64,000 bases of DNA from Streptomyces werraensis (GCA_014656175.1 BNBX01000006.1:62001-126000), one strand, 5' to 3'; counted from the stretch's first letter, positions 53,225-62,004 are shown. Notes: generated from the sequence alone by a model not told the origin. Numbers and translations: made by a program.

Positions 53225-53753
53225 CGTGCCCGGCCGCGGTGCGGGGCCGGCACGCCGGTCGGCGAAGGCTCCGCCCGGGGTGGACGTGGCGCCGGTCCGG
53301 CGGCCGAAGTGCCGCACGCCGAGCGGTACGTCGGTCTCGGGGCGTCCTGCCGGTCCGGCGCCCGCCCCCGGTCGTCACGGGCGGGGCACCGCCGCCGGCG
53401 GTACCGGCCGGCCCGCGCCGACGCGTATGCCGGCCACCGGCTGGGGCCGGCCACCCGCTTGGCCGGCCGTCCCCCGGCCGCTGCCGCTCGCGGGCCGCAG
53501 GGTCCGCCCCGGTGTCGCTCCTGCGCCCTGTCACCATGTCCGGGCCGATGAGCCGGCCAGGGCGCGGCCCGGCCGCGCCGCTGGAGCCGCCACCCGCACC
53601 GCCCCGTCCCGCGCGGCCGCACCGCCCACCCCGCACCAGCCCCGCCGCACCCCGGGCGACGGGCCCGCCGCACCTCACCCCTCACCGCGCCCGCCCGGCC
53701 ATCCAGCACCCCGGCACAACCCACCCCGTCGGCCCATCCCCGGAGGCATCCCG
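53225..53753. other. 529-base non-coding region
   Basis: Extremely GC-rich, with several short CCGGCCGG-type runs. The open frames here read Pro, Arg, Gly and Ala without a ribosome site or domain pattern, so I call no gene. It must contain the promoter of the lipid-kinase gene unless that is read through from the synthase gene. I see no clear terminator. Confidence 0.5.
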
Positions 53754-54635
53754 ATGCGACAGTTCACCGCCGTCGTCAACCCCACCGCGGGCGCGGCCGG
53801 TTCCGCCGCCGCGTTGCTCGCCGTCGCCCGGCATCTGCGCGAGGCGGGCGCGGAGCTGGTGACCGAGTACAGCCGGAGCCTCGCGCACGCCAGGGAACTC
53901 GCGGTCACCGCCCAAGCGGCGGGCCGCACCGTGCTGGCCGTCGGCGGGGACGGCATGGCCGGCTGCGTCGGCGGCGCCCTCAGCGGCACCGGCGCCACCC
54001 TCGGCCTGGTACCGGCCGGCCGGGGCAACGACTTCGCCCGGGCCCTCGGCCTGCCGCGGGACCCGGAGGCGCTGGCCGGCATCCTGCTGCACGCCGAGCC
54101 CCGGCCCGTCGACACCGTCGAGGTCACCTCGGCCGCTCACGACCGCGTCGTCGTGCTCGGCAGCGTCTACGCCGGGGTGGACGCCCTCGCCAACCGGCAC
54201 GCCAACCGCTCCCGCCTGCTGCGGGGTTCGGCGTCCTACTACGCGGGCGGCCTGCGGGCCGTCACCACCTGGCGCCCGGCCCGCTACACGGTCACCGTGG
54301 ACGGCGAGGAACACATCCACACGGGTTACACCGTGGTCGCCGCCAACTCGGGCACGTACGGATCCGGCCGTCTCATCGCCCCGGACGCCCGACTGGACGA
54401 CGGCCTCCTCGACGTCGTCATGATCCGCCACGCGCCCCGCCTGCTGTTCTTCGCCCTGATGAACGAACTGCGCACCGGCGCCCACGTGCACCGCCCGCAG
54501 GTGCGCGTCCTGCGCGGCCGGGAGATACGCATCGAGGCCGACCGGGCGGTCCCGTACGGCACGGACGGCGAGGTCGACGCGACACTGCCCGTCACGGCGA
54601 GAATCCTCCCGGGGGCGCTCGACGTCCTGTACTGA
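53754..54635 (+). CDS. Diacylglycerol/lipid kinase (DAGK catalytic domain)
   Basis: 293 residues from the ATG at 53754 with CGGAGG upstream. The catalytic domain begins FTAVVNPTAGAAGSA. The nucleotide-binding motif VLAVGGDGMAG replaces the usual GGDGT with GGDGM, and LVPAGRGNDFARALGLP follows. The C-terminal beta domain has YVVA-type GYTVVAANSGTYGSG and APDARLDDGLLDVVMI, then DGE. It phosphorylates diacylglycerol or a related lipid at the membrane. Being on the same strand as the alkyl-DHAP synthase-like gene, it may return lipid to the phospholipid pool. Confidence 0.88.
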   Translation: MRQFTAVVNPTAGAAGSAAALLAVARHLREAGAELVTEYSRSLAHARELAVTAQAAGRTVLAVGGDGMAGCVGGALSGTGATLGLVPAGRGNDFARALGLPRDPEALAGILLHAEPRPVDTVEVTSAAHDRVVVLGSVYAGVDALANRHANRSRLLRGSASYYAGGLRAVTTWRPARYTVTVDGEEHIHTGYTVVAANSGTYGSGRLIAPDARLDDGLLDVVMIRHAPRLLFFALMNELRTGAHVHRPQVRVLRGREIRIEADRAVPYGTDGEVDATLPVTARILPGALDVLY

Positions 54636-54733
54636 GCCCCTGGTCAGGGGACGGAGCGGGCGGACGGCCGGCGTTCCGTGCCCGGTGCCGTGCGCAACCC
54701 GGGAGCCACCCGCCGTTACCGGACACGCCCCAA

Positions 54734-54747
54734 GAATGGATCCGTTC
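54734..54747. promoter_or_regulatory. Candidate Fur-family operator
   Basis: GAATGGATCCGTTC, a near-perfect 14-base dyad (12 of 14 positions), lies 44 bases before the regulator start, in a locally AT-richer stretch. Autoregulation by the Fur protein is the usual arrangement for fur-katG pairs. Confidence 0.4.
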
Positions 54748-54790
54748 GTTCTCTGGAATTGTTCGCGTCTTCGGCGGTAAGTTCGGCTCC

Positions 54791-55228
54791 ATGACCGCAT
54801 CCCGGCCGTCGACCACCGCCGAGGAGTTGCGCAGTGCGGGGTTCCGCGTGACCGCCGCCCGCGTCGCGCTCCTCGACACCGTCCGCCAGGGCGGCCATCT
54901 CGGCGTCGAGACCGTCGCCGCCGAGGTGCGCCGGCGCATAGGGCATGTGTCCCTGCAGGCGGTGTACGAGGGACTGAACGCGCTGAGCGCCGCGGGCCTG
55001 GTCCGGCGCATCGAACCGGCGGGCAGCGCCGCCCTCTACGAGGGGCGCGTCGGGGACAACCACCACCATCTGGTGTGCCGTTCCTGCGGCGCCGTGGCCG
55101 ACGTCGACTGCGCGGTCGGCGAGGCGCCCTGCCTGACCGCGTCCGACGGCCACGGCTTCGAGGTCGACGAGGCCGAAGTCGTCTACTGGGGCCTGTGCCC
55201 CGGATGTTCCACCTCCCGCAGTGCCTGA
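54791..55228 (+). CDS. Fur-family metalloregulator of katG
   Basis: 145 residues from the ATG at 54791; the ribosome site is weak. An N-terminal winged helix (RSAGFRVTAARVALLDTVRQ, HVSLQAVYEGLNALSAAGLV) is followed by the dimerisation/metal domain with DNHHHLVCRSCGAVADVDC and the C-terminal CPGC. The two CxxC pairs form a structural zinc site and the HHH run a regulatory metal site. It lies 34 bases before katG in one operon, the arrangement of the furA-katG and furS-cpeB pairs of actinomycetes. It should sense peroxide or iron status and repress both genes. Confidence 0.92.
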   Translation: MTASRPSTTAEELRSAGFRVTAARVALLDTVRQGGHLGVETVAAEVRRRIGHVSLQAVYEGLNALSAAGLVRRIEPAGSAALYEGRVGDNHHHLVCRSCGAVADVDCAVGEAPCLTASDGHGFEVDEAEVVYWGLCPGCSTSRSA

Positions 55229-55262
55229 ACTGCGCGAACATTTTTCGCCCGGAAGGACTCCC

Positions 55263-57488
55263 ATGACCGAGAACCATGACGCGATCGTCACCGAACCCAA
55301 GGCGGAGGGGGCAGGCGGCTGCCCGGTGGCGCACGATCGCGCGCCGCACCCCACCCAGGGCGGCGGCAACCGTCAGTGGTGGCCCGACCGTCTGAACCTG
55401 AAGATCCTCGCGAAGAACCCCCCGGCCGCGAACCCCCTCGGTGAGGACTTCGACTACGCGGCGGCGTTCCAGTCCCTCGACCTTCCGGCGGTGAAGCGGG
55501 ACATCGCCGAGGTCCTCACCACCTCCCAGGACTGGTGGCCCGCCGACTTCGGCCACTACGGCCCGCTGATCATCCGCATGGCCTGGCACAGCGCGGGCAC
55601 CTACCGCATCAGCGACGGCCGCGGCGGCGCCGGCGCCGGCCAGCAGCGGTTCGCCCCGCTCAACAGCTGGCCTGACAACGCCAACCTCGACAAGGCCCGC
55701 CGCCTGCTGTGGCCGGTGAAGAAGAAGTACGGCCAGAGCCTGTCCTGGGCCGACCTGATGATCCTCGCGGGCAACGTCGCCCTGGAGACGATGGGCTTCG
55801 AGCCCTTCGGCTTCGGCGGCGGCCGTGAGGACGTGTGGGAGCCGGAGGAGGACGTCTACTGGGGTCCCGAGACCACCTGGCTGGACGACAAGCGCTACTC
55901 CGGCGACCGTGATCTGGAGAACCCGCTCGGCGCCGTCCAGATGGGCCTCATCTATGTCAACCCCGAGGGCCCCAACGGGAACCCGGACCCGGTCGCCGCG
56001 GCCCGCGACATCCGTGAGACGTTCCGCCGGATGGCGATGAACGACGAGGAGACCGTCGCGCTGATCGCCGGCGGCCACACCTTCGGCAAGACCCACGGCG
56101 CCGGCCCCGCCGACAACGTCGGCCCCGACCCCGAGGCCGCCACCATGGAGGAGCAGGGCCTCGGCTGGCGGAACACCTACGGCACCGGCAAGGGCGGCGA
56201 CACCATCACCTCCGGCCTGGAGGTCACCTGGACCGCCACGCCGACCCGGTGGAGCAACGGGTTCTTCAAGAACCTGTTCGAGTACGAGTACGAGCTGACG
56301 GAGTCCCCGGCCGGCGCCAAGCAGTGGGTCGCCAAGAACGCCGAGGCGATCATCCCCGACGCGCACGACCCGTCGAAGAAGCACCTGCCGACGATGCTCA
56401 CCACCGACCTGGCGCTGCGCTTCGACCCGGTCTACGAGCAGATCTCCCGCCGGTTCTACGAGAACCCGGACGAGTTCGCCGACGCCTTCGCCCGCGCCTG
56501 GTACAAGCTCACCCACCGCGACATGGGCCCGAAGTCCCTCTACCTCGGCCCCGAGGTCCCGGAGGAGACGCTGCTGTGGCAGGACCCGCTGCCGGAGCGC
56601 ACCCACGAGCTCGTCGACGCCGCCGACATCGCCTCCCTCAAGGAGCGCATCCTCGCCACCGGCGTGTCCGTGTCCGACCTGGTGTCGACGGCGTGGGCCG
56701 CGGCCTCCTCCTTCCGCGCCAGCGACAAGCGCGGCGGCGCCAACGGCGGCCGCATCCGCCTGGAGCCGCAGCGCGGCTGGGAGATCAACGAACCCGACCG
56801 CCTCGCCGGCGTCATCCGCGCCCTGGAGGGCGTCCAGGAGGCGTTCAACGCCGCTCAGACCGGCGGCAAGCAGGTCTCCTTCGCCGACCTGGTGGTGCTC
56901 GGCGGTGTCGCCGCGGTGGAGAAGGCCGCCAAGGACGCGGGCTTCGACATCGAGGTGCCCTTCACCCCGGGACGCGTCGACGCGACGCAGGAGCAGACGG
57001 ACGTCGAGTCGTTCGCCGCGCTCGAGCCGGCCGCCGACGGCTTCCGCAACTACCTGGGCAAGGGCAACCGGCTCCAGGCCGAGTACCTGCTGGTCGACAA
57101 GGCCAACCTGCTCGACCTGAGCGCCCCCGAGATGACGGTGCTCGTCGGCGGCCTGCGCGCCCTCGGCGCCACCCACCAGCAGACCTCGCAGGGCGTGCTC
57201 ACCGAGACGCCGGGCGTCCTCACCAACGACTTCTTCGTCAACCTGCTCGACCTGGGCATCACCTGGAAGTCGACGTCCGAGGACCAGACCGCGTTCGAGG
57301 GCCGCGACGCCGCCACCGGCGAGGTCAGGTGGACCGGCTCCCGGGCCGACCTGGTGTTCGGCTCGAACTCCGAGCTGCGCGCCCTCGCCGAGGTCTACGC
57401 GAGCGACGACGCCAAGGAGAAGTTCGTCCAGGACTTCGTCAAGGCGTGGGACAAGGTCATGAACCTCGACCGGTTCGACCTCGTCTGA
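55263..57488 (+). CDS. katG: Catalase-peroxidase
   Basis: 741 residues; the ATG at 55263 follows GGAAGGA. It decomposes hydrogen peroxide. Distal residues R105, W108 and H109 (RMAWHSAG) and the proximal haem ligand H272 (GGHTFGKTHG) are intact. The Trp-Tyr-Met adduct is W108, Y231 and M257, offset by one or two from the Mycobacterium tuberculosis numbers. Both halves of the duplicated peroxidase fold are present, with the second carrying SDLVSTAWAAASSFRASDK. Length is standard. Expression is presumably induced by peroxide through the preceding Fur protein. Confidence 0.97.
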   Translation: MTENHDAIVTEPKAEGAGGCPVAHDRAPHPTQGGGNRQWWPDRLNLKILAKNPPAANPLGEDFDYAAAFQSLDLPAVKRDIAEVLTTSQDWWPADFGHYGPLIIRMAWHSAGTYRISDGRGGAGAGQQRFAPLNSWPDNANLDKARRLLWPVKKKYGQSLSWADLMILAGNVALETMGFEPFGFGGGREDVWEPEEDVYWGPETTWLDDKRYSGDRDLENPLGAVQMGLIYVNPEGPNGNPDPVAAARDIRETFRRMAMNDEETVALIAGGHTFGKTHGAGPADNVGPDPEAATMEEQGLGWRNTYGTGKGGDTITSGLEVTWTATPTRWSNGFFKNLFEYEYELTESPAGAKQWVAKNAEAIIPDAHDPSKKHLPTMLTTDLALRFDPVYEQISRRFYENPDEFADAFARAWYKLTHRDMGPKSLYLGPEVPEETLLWQDPLPERTHELVDAADIASLKERILATGVSVSDLVSTAWAAASSFRASDKRGGANGGRIRLEPQRGWEINEPDRLAGVIRALEGVQEAFNAAQTGGKQVSFADLVVLGGVAAVEKAAKDAGFDIEVPFTPGRVDATQEQTDVESFAALEPAADGFRNYLGKGNRLQAEYLLVDKANLLDLSAPEMTVLVGGLRALGATHQQTSQGVLTETPGVLTNDFFVNLLDLGITWKSTSEDQTAFEGRDAATGEVRWTGSRADLVFGSNSELRALAEVYASDDAKEKFVQDFVKAWDKVMNLDRFDLV

Positions 57489-57527
57489 TCCGCACCGCCC
57501 GCCCGGTCCCTCCGGTGCGCTGACCAT

Positions 57528-57568
57528 CCGTCCGGGCCGGTCCCCTCCACGGGGGCCGGCCCGGACGG
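57528..57568. terminator. Terminator hairpin after katG
   Basis: An 18-bp stem with one G-U pair (57528-57545 with 57551-57568) and a 5-base loop TCCAC, 39 bases after the stop. It is the longest simple hairpin I found in the window. Confidence 0.85.
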
Positions 57569-57650
57569 CTGTCCGCCCGAGATGCGCGCGGCCGCCGCTG
57601 CCGCCAGGGTGGAGAGCGGCCCCACGGCCGACACGAAGGAGGCGCCGGAC

Positions 57651-57881
57651 ATGGCGAAGGACAGGAAGTCCGGGAAGGACCTGCACAAGGGCGACCACGT
57701 CGCCTGGAGCAGCCACGGCAGCGAGACGACGGGCGAGGTCGAGCAGAAGATCACCGAACGGACCGAGGCGGCCGGACGCACCGTCGCGGCCTCCGAGGAG
57801 GAGCCGCAGTACGAGGTGCGCAGCGACAAGTCCGGGAAGACCGCGGTGCACAAGCCGTCCTCGCTCAAGAAGAAGAAGTGA
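57651..57881 (+). CDS. DUF2945 (HVA1, Tudor-like) small protein
   Basis: 76 residues from the ATG at 57651 with AAGGAGGCGCCGG upstream. The pattern LHKGDHVAWSSHGSETTGEV then PQYEVRSDKSGKTAVHKPSSL is that of the DUF2945/hypervirulence-associated Tudor-like domain. The fold is a small beta barrel and may bind protein or nucleic acid. The C-terminus is a run of lysines. The stop overlaps the next start (GTGA), so the two are coupled. Function in bacteria is unknown. Confidence 0.82.
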   Translation: MAKDRKSGKDLHKGDHVAWSSHGSETTGEVEQKITERTEAAGRTVAASEEEPQYEVRSDKSGKTAVHKPSSLKKKK

Positions 57882-58222
57882 GCGCCGTGGCCGCGGACGA
57901 CGAGGAGACCTGGGACGAGTTCCGGAAGCTGGTCAACATGACCCCCGGTGACCTGGAGAAGTGGCTCGGGACCGACGAGTCGCGGAGCGCGGGCCAGCAC
58001 AAGGACGGCGGCGAGTCGACCGGGCACGCCTCGGGACGGCGCATCGTGGAGATCCTCCGCGCCGAGCGGGGCGACCTCACCGAGGACGACCACGCCCACA
58101 TGCGCAAGGTCGCCGGCTACATCAACCGCCACCTCGCACAGCGCCCCTCCGGTGACGTCACCGACACGCGCTGGCGGCACTCGCTGATGAACTGGGGCCA
58201 CGACCCCCTCGCCGACGACTGA
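57878..58222 (+). CDS. DUF3140 protein
   Basis: 114 residues from the GTG at 57878, in a 4-base overlap with the DUF2945 gene. Conserved features of DUF3140 are visible: WDEFRKLVNMTPGDLEKWL, GESTGHASGRRIVEILR, DHAHMRKVAGYINRHLAQRP and the C-terminal WRHSLMNWGHDP. It is cytoplasmic and rich in His and Asp. DUF2945 and DUF3140 genes often occur together, which suggests a shared but unknown role, possibly DNA-related. Confidence 0.85.
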   Translation: MSAVAADDEETWDEFRKLVNMTPGDLEKWLGTDESRSAGQHKDGGESTGHASGRRIVEILRAERGDLTEDDHAHMRKVAGYINRHLAQRPSGDVTDTRWRHSLMNWGHDPLADD

Positions 58223-58380
58223 CGGCCCGTCACGGTCGTCATGTCGACACGTCGACCGGGAACGTCCGAAAACCGTCGCACGTTGTCGGTGTGAGGTTGC
58301 ACAATGATCGGAAAAGGAGATCAACTCCGGCGCGGTGCTGGGTAGACGGTCTCGTGTCCGGCTCCGGAAAGGTCCTTCAG

Positions 58381-58797
58381 ATGCTTGCCACCGTCGACCG
58401 CTCGACCACCCTCGTCGACCTGCCGACCGTCCGCCGACGGCGGGCCAGGGCGGCCGCCGTCCCGTCCCGGGCCGCCGCGCCGGTGTCGCCCGCGACGACG
58501 GCCGACGTGCTGCGCGTCATCGCGGACCCGCGCACCCCGACCTACGTCACGGTGTTCGCCAACGGCCGCCGGCGGTACAGCTACTGGCGTCCGATCGACC
58601 CGGCCACCGGTGCCGGCGGCTGCTACGCGGCGCTGCCCACCGCCGAGTGCGACGAGCTGCAGGCGAGCGGCCGGATCACCCTCGGCGAGCCGGTCGTCGA
58701 CCCCAACCGCACGACGTACCGCGTCCGTACGGCCGCCCGCGTCCCCCAGGCGCCCGCCCGTCCGGCGGTCGCCCCGGAGCGGCGCCGGGTGGCCTGA
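58381..58797 (+). CDS. Conserved hypothetical protein
   Basis: 138 residues from the ATG at 58381, after GGAAAGGTCC. A frame extending upstream to 58291 lacks a ribosome site. The N-terminal 40 residues are Arg/Ala-rich; the rest (about 45-125) looks like a small compact domain: TADVLRVIADPRTPTYVTVF, RRRYSYWRPIDPATGAGG, CYAALPTAECDELQASGRI, EPVVDPNRTTYRV. The tail is Pro/Ala/Arg-rich. I do not recognise the family. No export signal. Confidence 0.7.
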   Translation: MLATVDRSTTLVDLPTVRRRRARAAAVPSRAAAPVSPATTADVLRVIADPRTPTYVTVFANGRRRYSYWRPIDPATGAGGCYAALPTAECDELQASGRITLGEPVVDPNRTTYRVRTAARVPQAPARPAVAPERRRVA

Positions 58798-59144
58798 CGG
58801 CCGTCCCGGCACACTGGCCGGTTCCCTTCGGCTGTCCGACATGATCGGCAGTCATGTACGGAAAGCAGGCGGAAGTTCCGATCCTCCACGCCGGTCCGGA
58901 CGTGCCGTTCCTACGTCCGGCCGCGCACGTCTGCGCAGGCCGACGGCGCTCCGTACTCTCCGGTAACGCTTCGAAAGAGACAACCTCACCGGCCCCGCGT
59001 CCGTATCATTGTCATGTCCCTGAAGGGTTCCTGGCGGGAAGGCGTTCCCGCCCACCGGCCGGCCCGGCGTGCAACCGCCCGGCCGCCGCGCATCGCCGTG
59101 CGTGCGGCCGGGCGGTGAAGCGCGGACGGAAGGGCAGGGCCGGT
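58798..59144. other. 347-base intergenic region
   Basis: Lies between convergent genes. It holds the terminator at 59074-59116 near its right end and an AT-richer patch (about 58960-59030). No open frame with a ribosome site is visible. Confidence 0.5.
59074..59116. terminator. Terminator hairpin for the DUF350 gene
   Basis: A perfect 13-bp outer stem ACCGCCCGGCCGC/GCGGCCGGGCGGT (59074-59086, 59104-59116), extended by an inner CGCA/TGCG stem. It lies 29 bases beyond the stop of the DUF350 gene on its transcript. Confidence 0.75.
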
Positions 59145-59567
59145 TCAGGCTATGGAGGCCGAGATGACGGCCGACACGGCGATGTTGCAGGAAGCGGTCA
59201 CCCAGACCGCCGGGTGGGGCTCCGCCTCCACCAGTGTGGCGCCCAGCCGTCCGGGTGTGACCAGATCGATCAGGAAGAACGCCACGGCCATCGTCACCAG
59301 GCCCAGCACGCCGAACACCGCCGTGGAGACCAGGCCCTTCCCGAAGTCGTCGTAGGTTGTCCAGATGGAGGTGAACACGATGCCGCCGATGCCGAGCAGC
59401 GAGGAGCTGAGCACCACGGCGGCGTTCCGGTTGCGTTCCTGCCAGATCTGCCGACCGAGCCTGCCGGGCAGCAGCAGGTCGACCAGGAAGATGCCGAGGA
59501 CCAGCAGGACGAGACCGAGGGCGCTGTAGGCGCCGGCCCGGCCGAGTCCGTTGACGATGTCGTTCAT
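59145..59567 (-). CDS. DUF350 small membrane protein
   Basis: 140 residues from the ATG at 59567 with GGAGCC upstream. Four membrane helices are visible (AGAYSALGLVLLVLGIFLVD, AAVVLSSSLLGIGGIVFTSI, LVSTAVFGVLGLVTMAVAFF, AVWVTASCNIAVSAVISASI). Each pair is joined by a basic loop (LLPGRLGRQIWQERNRN and LVTPGRLGATL), an internal duplication typical of DUF350. Function is unknown; these proteins are often encoded near polyamine-type enzymes, which are absent here. Confidence 0.88.
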   Translation of the reverse strand: MNDIVNGLGRAGAYSALGLVLLVLGIFLVDLLLPGRLGRQIWQERNRNAAVVLSSSLLGIGGIVFTSIWTTYDDFGKGLVSTAVFGVLGLVTMAVAFFLIDLVTPGRLGATLVEAEPHPAVWVTASCNIAVSAVISASIA

Positions 59568-59795
59568 GGGTGCGCCGGCTCCGAAGCGTGAGGGATCGTG
59601 AGTGATCGCGGTCAAGGGCGAGCAAAATCTAGCGCACGTCCCGGCCGGACCGGCCCGCGTCCCCGTCAACACCGCAACGCCCACGGAGAACCGAACGTGG
59701 AGAAGGGCCGGGGCGTCTCGCGACCGGGTGTCATGCATGGGCGCTTCCGGGGCATCAGATCTCCGTCGGACCGGCGGACCGAAGGGGAGACGAGC

Positions 59796-60152
59796 ATGAG
59801 CAGGGGCAGCCGGGTTCTCACCGTCATATACATCGCCGTCGCCCTCTGGCTCGCCTACTGCACCGTGCGCACCTGGGGTGCGGTGCCCGCCTGGACCACT
59901 CTGGCCATGGCCGCCGCCTCCCTCGCGCCCGTCCTGGGCGTGGTCCGCGAGACCGTCATCGCCGACGAGCGGCGCGCCGTCGCCGTGCTGCGTGAGCGTG
60001 AGGGGCGCCGGGCGGCGTGGCGGGACGCGGCCGCCGCGGCCGTGGCCCGGGCCGAGGTGGAGGCGGCGTGCTGCGAGCGCTGGTGGACGTCGTGCGCGAC
60101 CGAGCACGACCCGAACTGCGCCCACCGCACCTCCTGGGGGACCACGGCCTGA
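59796..60152 (+). CDS. Small two-span membrane protein
   Basis: 118 residues from the ATG at 59796, after GAAGGGGAGACGAGC. Two hydrophobic helices (VLTVIYIAVALWLAYCTV and WTTLAMAAASLAPVLGVV) precede a cytoplasmic charged helix (VIADERRAVAVLREREGRRA) and a Cys-containing tail (ACCERWWTSCATEHDPNC). The four tail cysteines plus His resemble a metal site but no named motif. No family recognised. Confidence 0.7.
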   Translation: MSRGSRVLTVIYIAVALWLAYCTVRTWGAVPAWTTLAMAAASLAPVLGVVRETVIADERRAVAVLREREGRRAAWRDAAAAAVARAEVEAACCERWWTSCATEHDPNCAHRTSWGTTA

Positions 60153-60209
60153 CCGCCCCCGCGGGGGCCGGGTTCGGCCGGATGTGAATTCCTGGTCCGT
60201 ACCAGGGGG

Positions 60210-60238
60210 TTGACGCCTTCTTATCTCACATCTTGAAT
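60210..60238 (+). promoter_or_regulatory. Candidate promoter of the GH16 gene
   Basis: TTGACG (60210-60215), 17-base spacer and TTGAAT (60233-60238; 4 of 6 -10 positions). The region is AT-richer than its surroundings, as promoters here tend to be. Confidence 0.45.
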
Positions 60239-60313
60239 CAAGTGGTTGAACCTTCACCCCCCACCACGGTCGGCGCACCCGTTCCCACGGGTCGCCGTAC
60301 GGAAGGGAGAGCC

Positions 60314-61567
60314 ATGTCCTCTCCGCGCACGCGCCGCAGATGGCTGGTCGCCGCCCTGTCCGCCGCGCTCCTCGCCTCCGGCGTGGCCGGCACGACCGCG
60401 CAGGCGGAGCCCGCCCGCTCCGCCGCACCGGGCTCGGACGTCTCCACGGCGGCCGTCGTCTTCTCGGACACCTTCGACGGCCCCGCAGGGGCGGCTGTCG
60501 ACGGATCGAAGTGGAACATCGAGACCGGCGACAACGTCAACAACCACGAACGGCAGTACTACACCGCGGGCAACAACAACGCGGCGCTCGACGGCCAGGG
60601 CCACCTGGTCATCACCGCCCGCAAGGAGAACCCGGCCAACTACCAGTGCTGGTACGGCACCTGCCAGTACACCTCGGCCCGGCTCAACACCTCCGGCAGG
60701 TTCACCGCGCAGTACGGGCACGTCGAGGCGCGGATGAAGATCCCGCGCGGACAGGGCATGTGGCCCGCGTTCTGGATGCTCGGCACCCCGGTCAACTGGC
60801 CGGACTCGGGCGAGATCGACATCATGGAGAACGTCGGCTTCGAGCCGTCCACCGTGCACGGCACGATCCACGGTCCCGGCTACTTCGGGTCCGGCGGCAT
60901 CGGCGCCGGCTACACGCTGCCCGGCGGACAGGCCTTCGCGGACGCCTTCCACACCTTCGCCGTCGACTGGGCGCCCGACCGCATCACCTGGTCCGTGGAC
61001 GGGAACGTCTACCAGACCCGCACCCCCGCCGACCTGGGCGGCCGGCAGTGGGTGTTCAACAAGCCGTTCTTCCTCATCCTCAACCTGGCGGTCGGCGGCT
61101 ACTGGCCCGGCGACCCGGACGGCTCCACCGTCTTCCCGCAGCAACTCCTCGTCGACCACGTCACGGTGACGACCGGCGACACCTCGATCGGCGGCGCCAT
61201 CCGCGGCCTCGCCGGCAAGTGCGTGGACGTCGCCGGGGCCAACACCGCCAACGGCACCCCCGTCCAGCTCTACGACTGCAACGGCACCGCCGCGCAGCGC
61301 TGGACGGTCGGTTCCGACGGTACGATCCGGGCGCTGGGCAAGTGCCTGGACGTGGCCTCGGGCGGCACGGCCGACGGCACACCAGTGCAGCTGTGGGACT
61401 GCAACGGCACCGCCGCCCAGCGATGGGTGGTCACCGCCGCCCGTGACATCGTCAACCCCCAGGCCGACAAGTGCCTTGACGTGACCGGCAACAACTCCGC
61501 CAACGGCACCCGGCTGCAGATCTGGACCTGCGCGGGCACCGCGAACCAGAAGTGGACGGTGGGCTGA
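60314..61567 (+). CDS. Secreted GH16 glucanase with ricin-type lectin domain
   Basis: 417 residues from the ATG at 60314 with GGAAGGGAGAGCC upstream. Signal peptide RRWLVAALSAALLASGVAG. The GH16 catalytic domain (about 50-285) contains GEIDIMEN with nucleophile Glu167, Asp169 and acid/base Glu172, the laminarinase-type signature. After VTVTTGDTS a ricin-B lectin domain (about 295-417) carries three repeats (GKCVDVAG, GKCLDVAS, DKCLDVTG, each followed by QxW). It should cut beta-1,3- or mixed beta-glucan outside the cell. Four bases separate it from the next gene. Confidence 0.95.
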   Translation: MSSPRTRRRWLVAALSAALLASGVAGTTAQAEPARSAAPGSDVSTAAVVFSDTFDGPAGAAVDGSKWNIETGDNVNNHERQYYTAGNNNAALDGQGHLVITARKENPANYQCWYGTCQYTSARLNTSGRFTAQYGHVEARMKIPRGQGMWPAFWMLGTPVNWPDSGEIDIMENVGFEPSTVHGTIHGPGYFGSGGIGAGYTLPGGQAFADAFHTFAVDWAPDRITWSVDGNVYQTRTPADLGGRQWVFNKPFFLILNLAVGGYWPGDPDGSTVFPQQLLVDHVTVTTGDTSIGGAIRGLAGKCVDVAGANTANGTPVQLYDCNGTAAQRWTVGSDGTIRALGKCLDVASGGTADGTPVQLWDCNGTAAQRWVVTAARDIVNPQADKCLDVTGNNSANGTRLQIWTCAGTANQKWTVG

Positions 61568-61571
61568 CCCC

Positions 61572-61985
61572 GTGACCCCGCCCCGCTCGCCCTCGGGCTG
61601 GACCATGGCCGTGTTCGGCGTGCTCGCCGCCGCGCTCGGCACCGTGGGACTGGTCTCGCCGGACGCCCAGCTGTCGCTGCTGGGGCTGACGGCGCCGGGC
61701 GAGCGGGGGAGCGGTGACCACACGTCCGCGTTCGTGACGGCGTCGTCGATGGCGGCGCTGAACATGGGCGTGTACTACGTCCTGGCCGCGCTCGCCGACT
61801 GGCGGGCGTTCTTCCGCTGGACGGTGCCGTTCCGGCTGCTGACCTGCACGGTGTTCACGGTCGCCGTGGTCACCGGCAGGGCGCCGGAGGCGTTCCTCGG
61901 CGTGGCGGCCTGGGAGGGCCTGGGCGCCGTCGCGACGGGCGTGGCCCTGCGGCGGGAACGGCGGCCCGGGTCCGATCGCGTCTGA
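61572..61985 (+). CDS. Four-span membrane protein of unknown function
   Basis: 137 residues from a GTG at 61572, 4 bases after the GH16 stop. Hydrophobic spans include WTMAVFGVLAAALGTVGLVS, AALNMGVYYVLAALADW, LLTCTVFTVAVVTG and LGVAAWEGLGAVATGVAL. There is no independent ribosome site, so it may be translated by coupling. The composition resembles small DoxX-like or DUF4345-type membrane proteins, but I do not recognise it with confidence. Confidence 0.65.
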   Translation: MTPPRSPSGWTMAVFGVLAAALGTVGLVSPDAQLSLLGLTAPGERGSGDHTSAFVTASSMAALNMGVYYVLAALADWRAFFRWTVPFRLLTCTVFTVAVVTGRAPEAFLGVAAWEGLGAVATGVALRRERRPGSDRV

Positions 61986-62004
61986 ACCTCGCGCACATGA
62001 AGGT

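Noticed and set aside
49373..53317. A 1314-residue frame that would fuse glpD to a long N-terminal extension
   Set aside because: The extension lies antisense to the FAD oxidase and overlaps tetR. The ATG at 50935 with the ATGA overlap gives a normal-length GlpD.
53076..53678. A 200-residue minus-strand frame in the 529-base gap before the lipid-kinase gene
   Set aside because: Almost only Gly, Arg, Pro and Ala, no ribosome site, and it runs into the coding end of the FAD oxidase gene.
59145..60428. A 427-residue frame that would extend the DUF350 protein at its N-terminus
   Set aside because: The added part is Arg/Gly-rich and antisense to the small membrane protein. The ATG at 59567 with GGAGCC yields a normal four-helix DUF350 protein.
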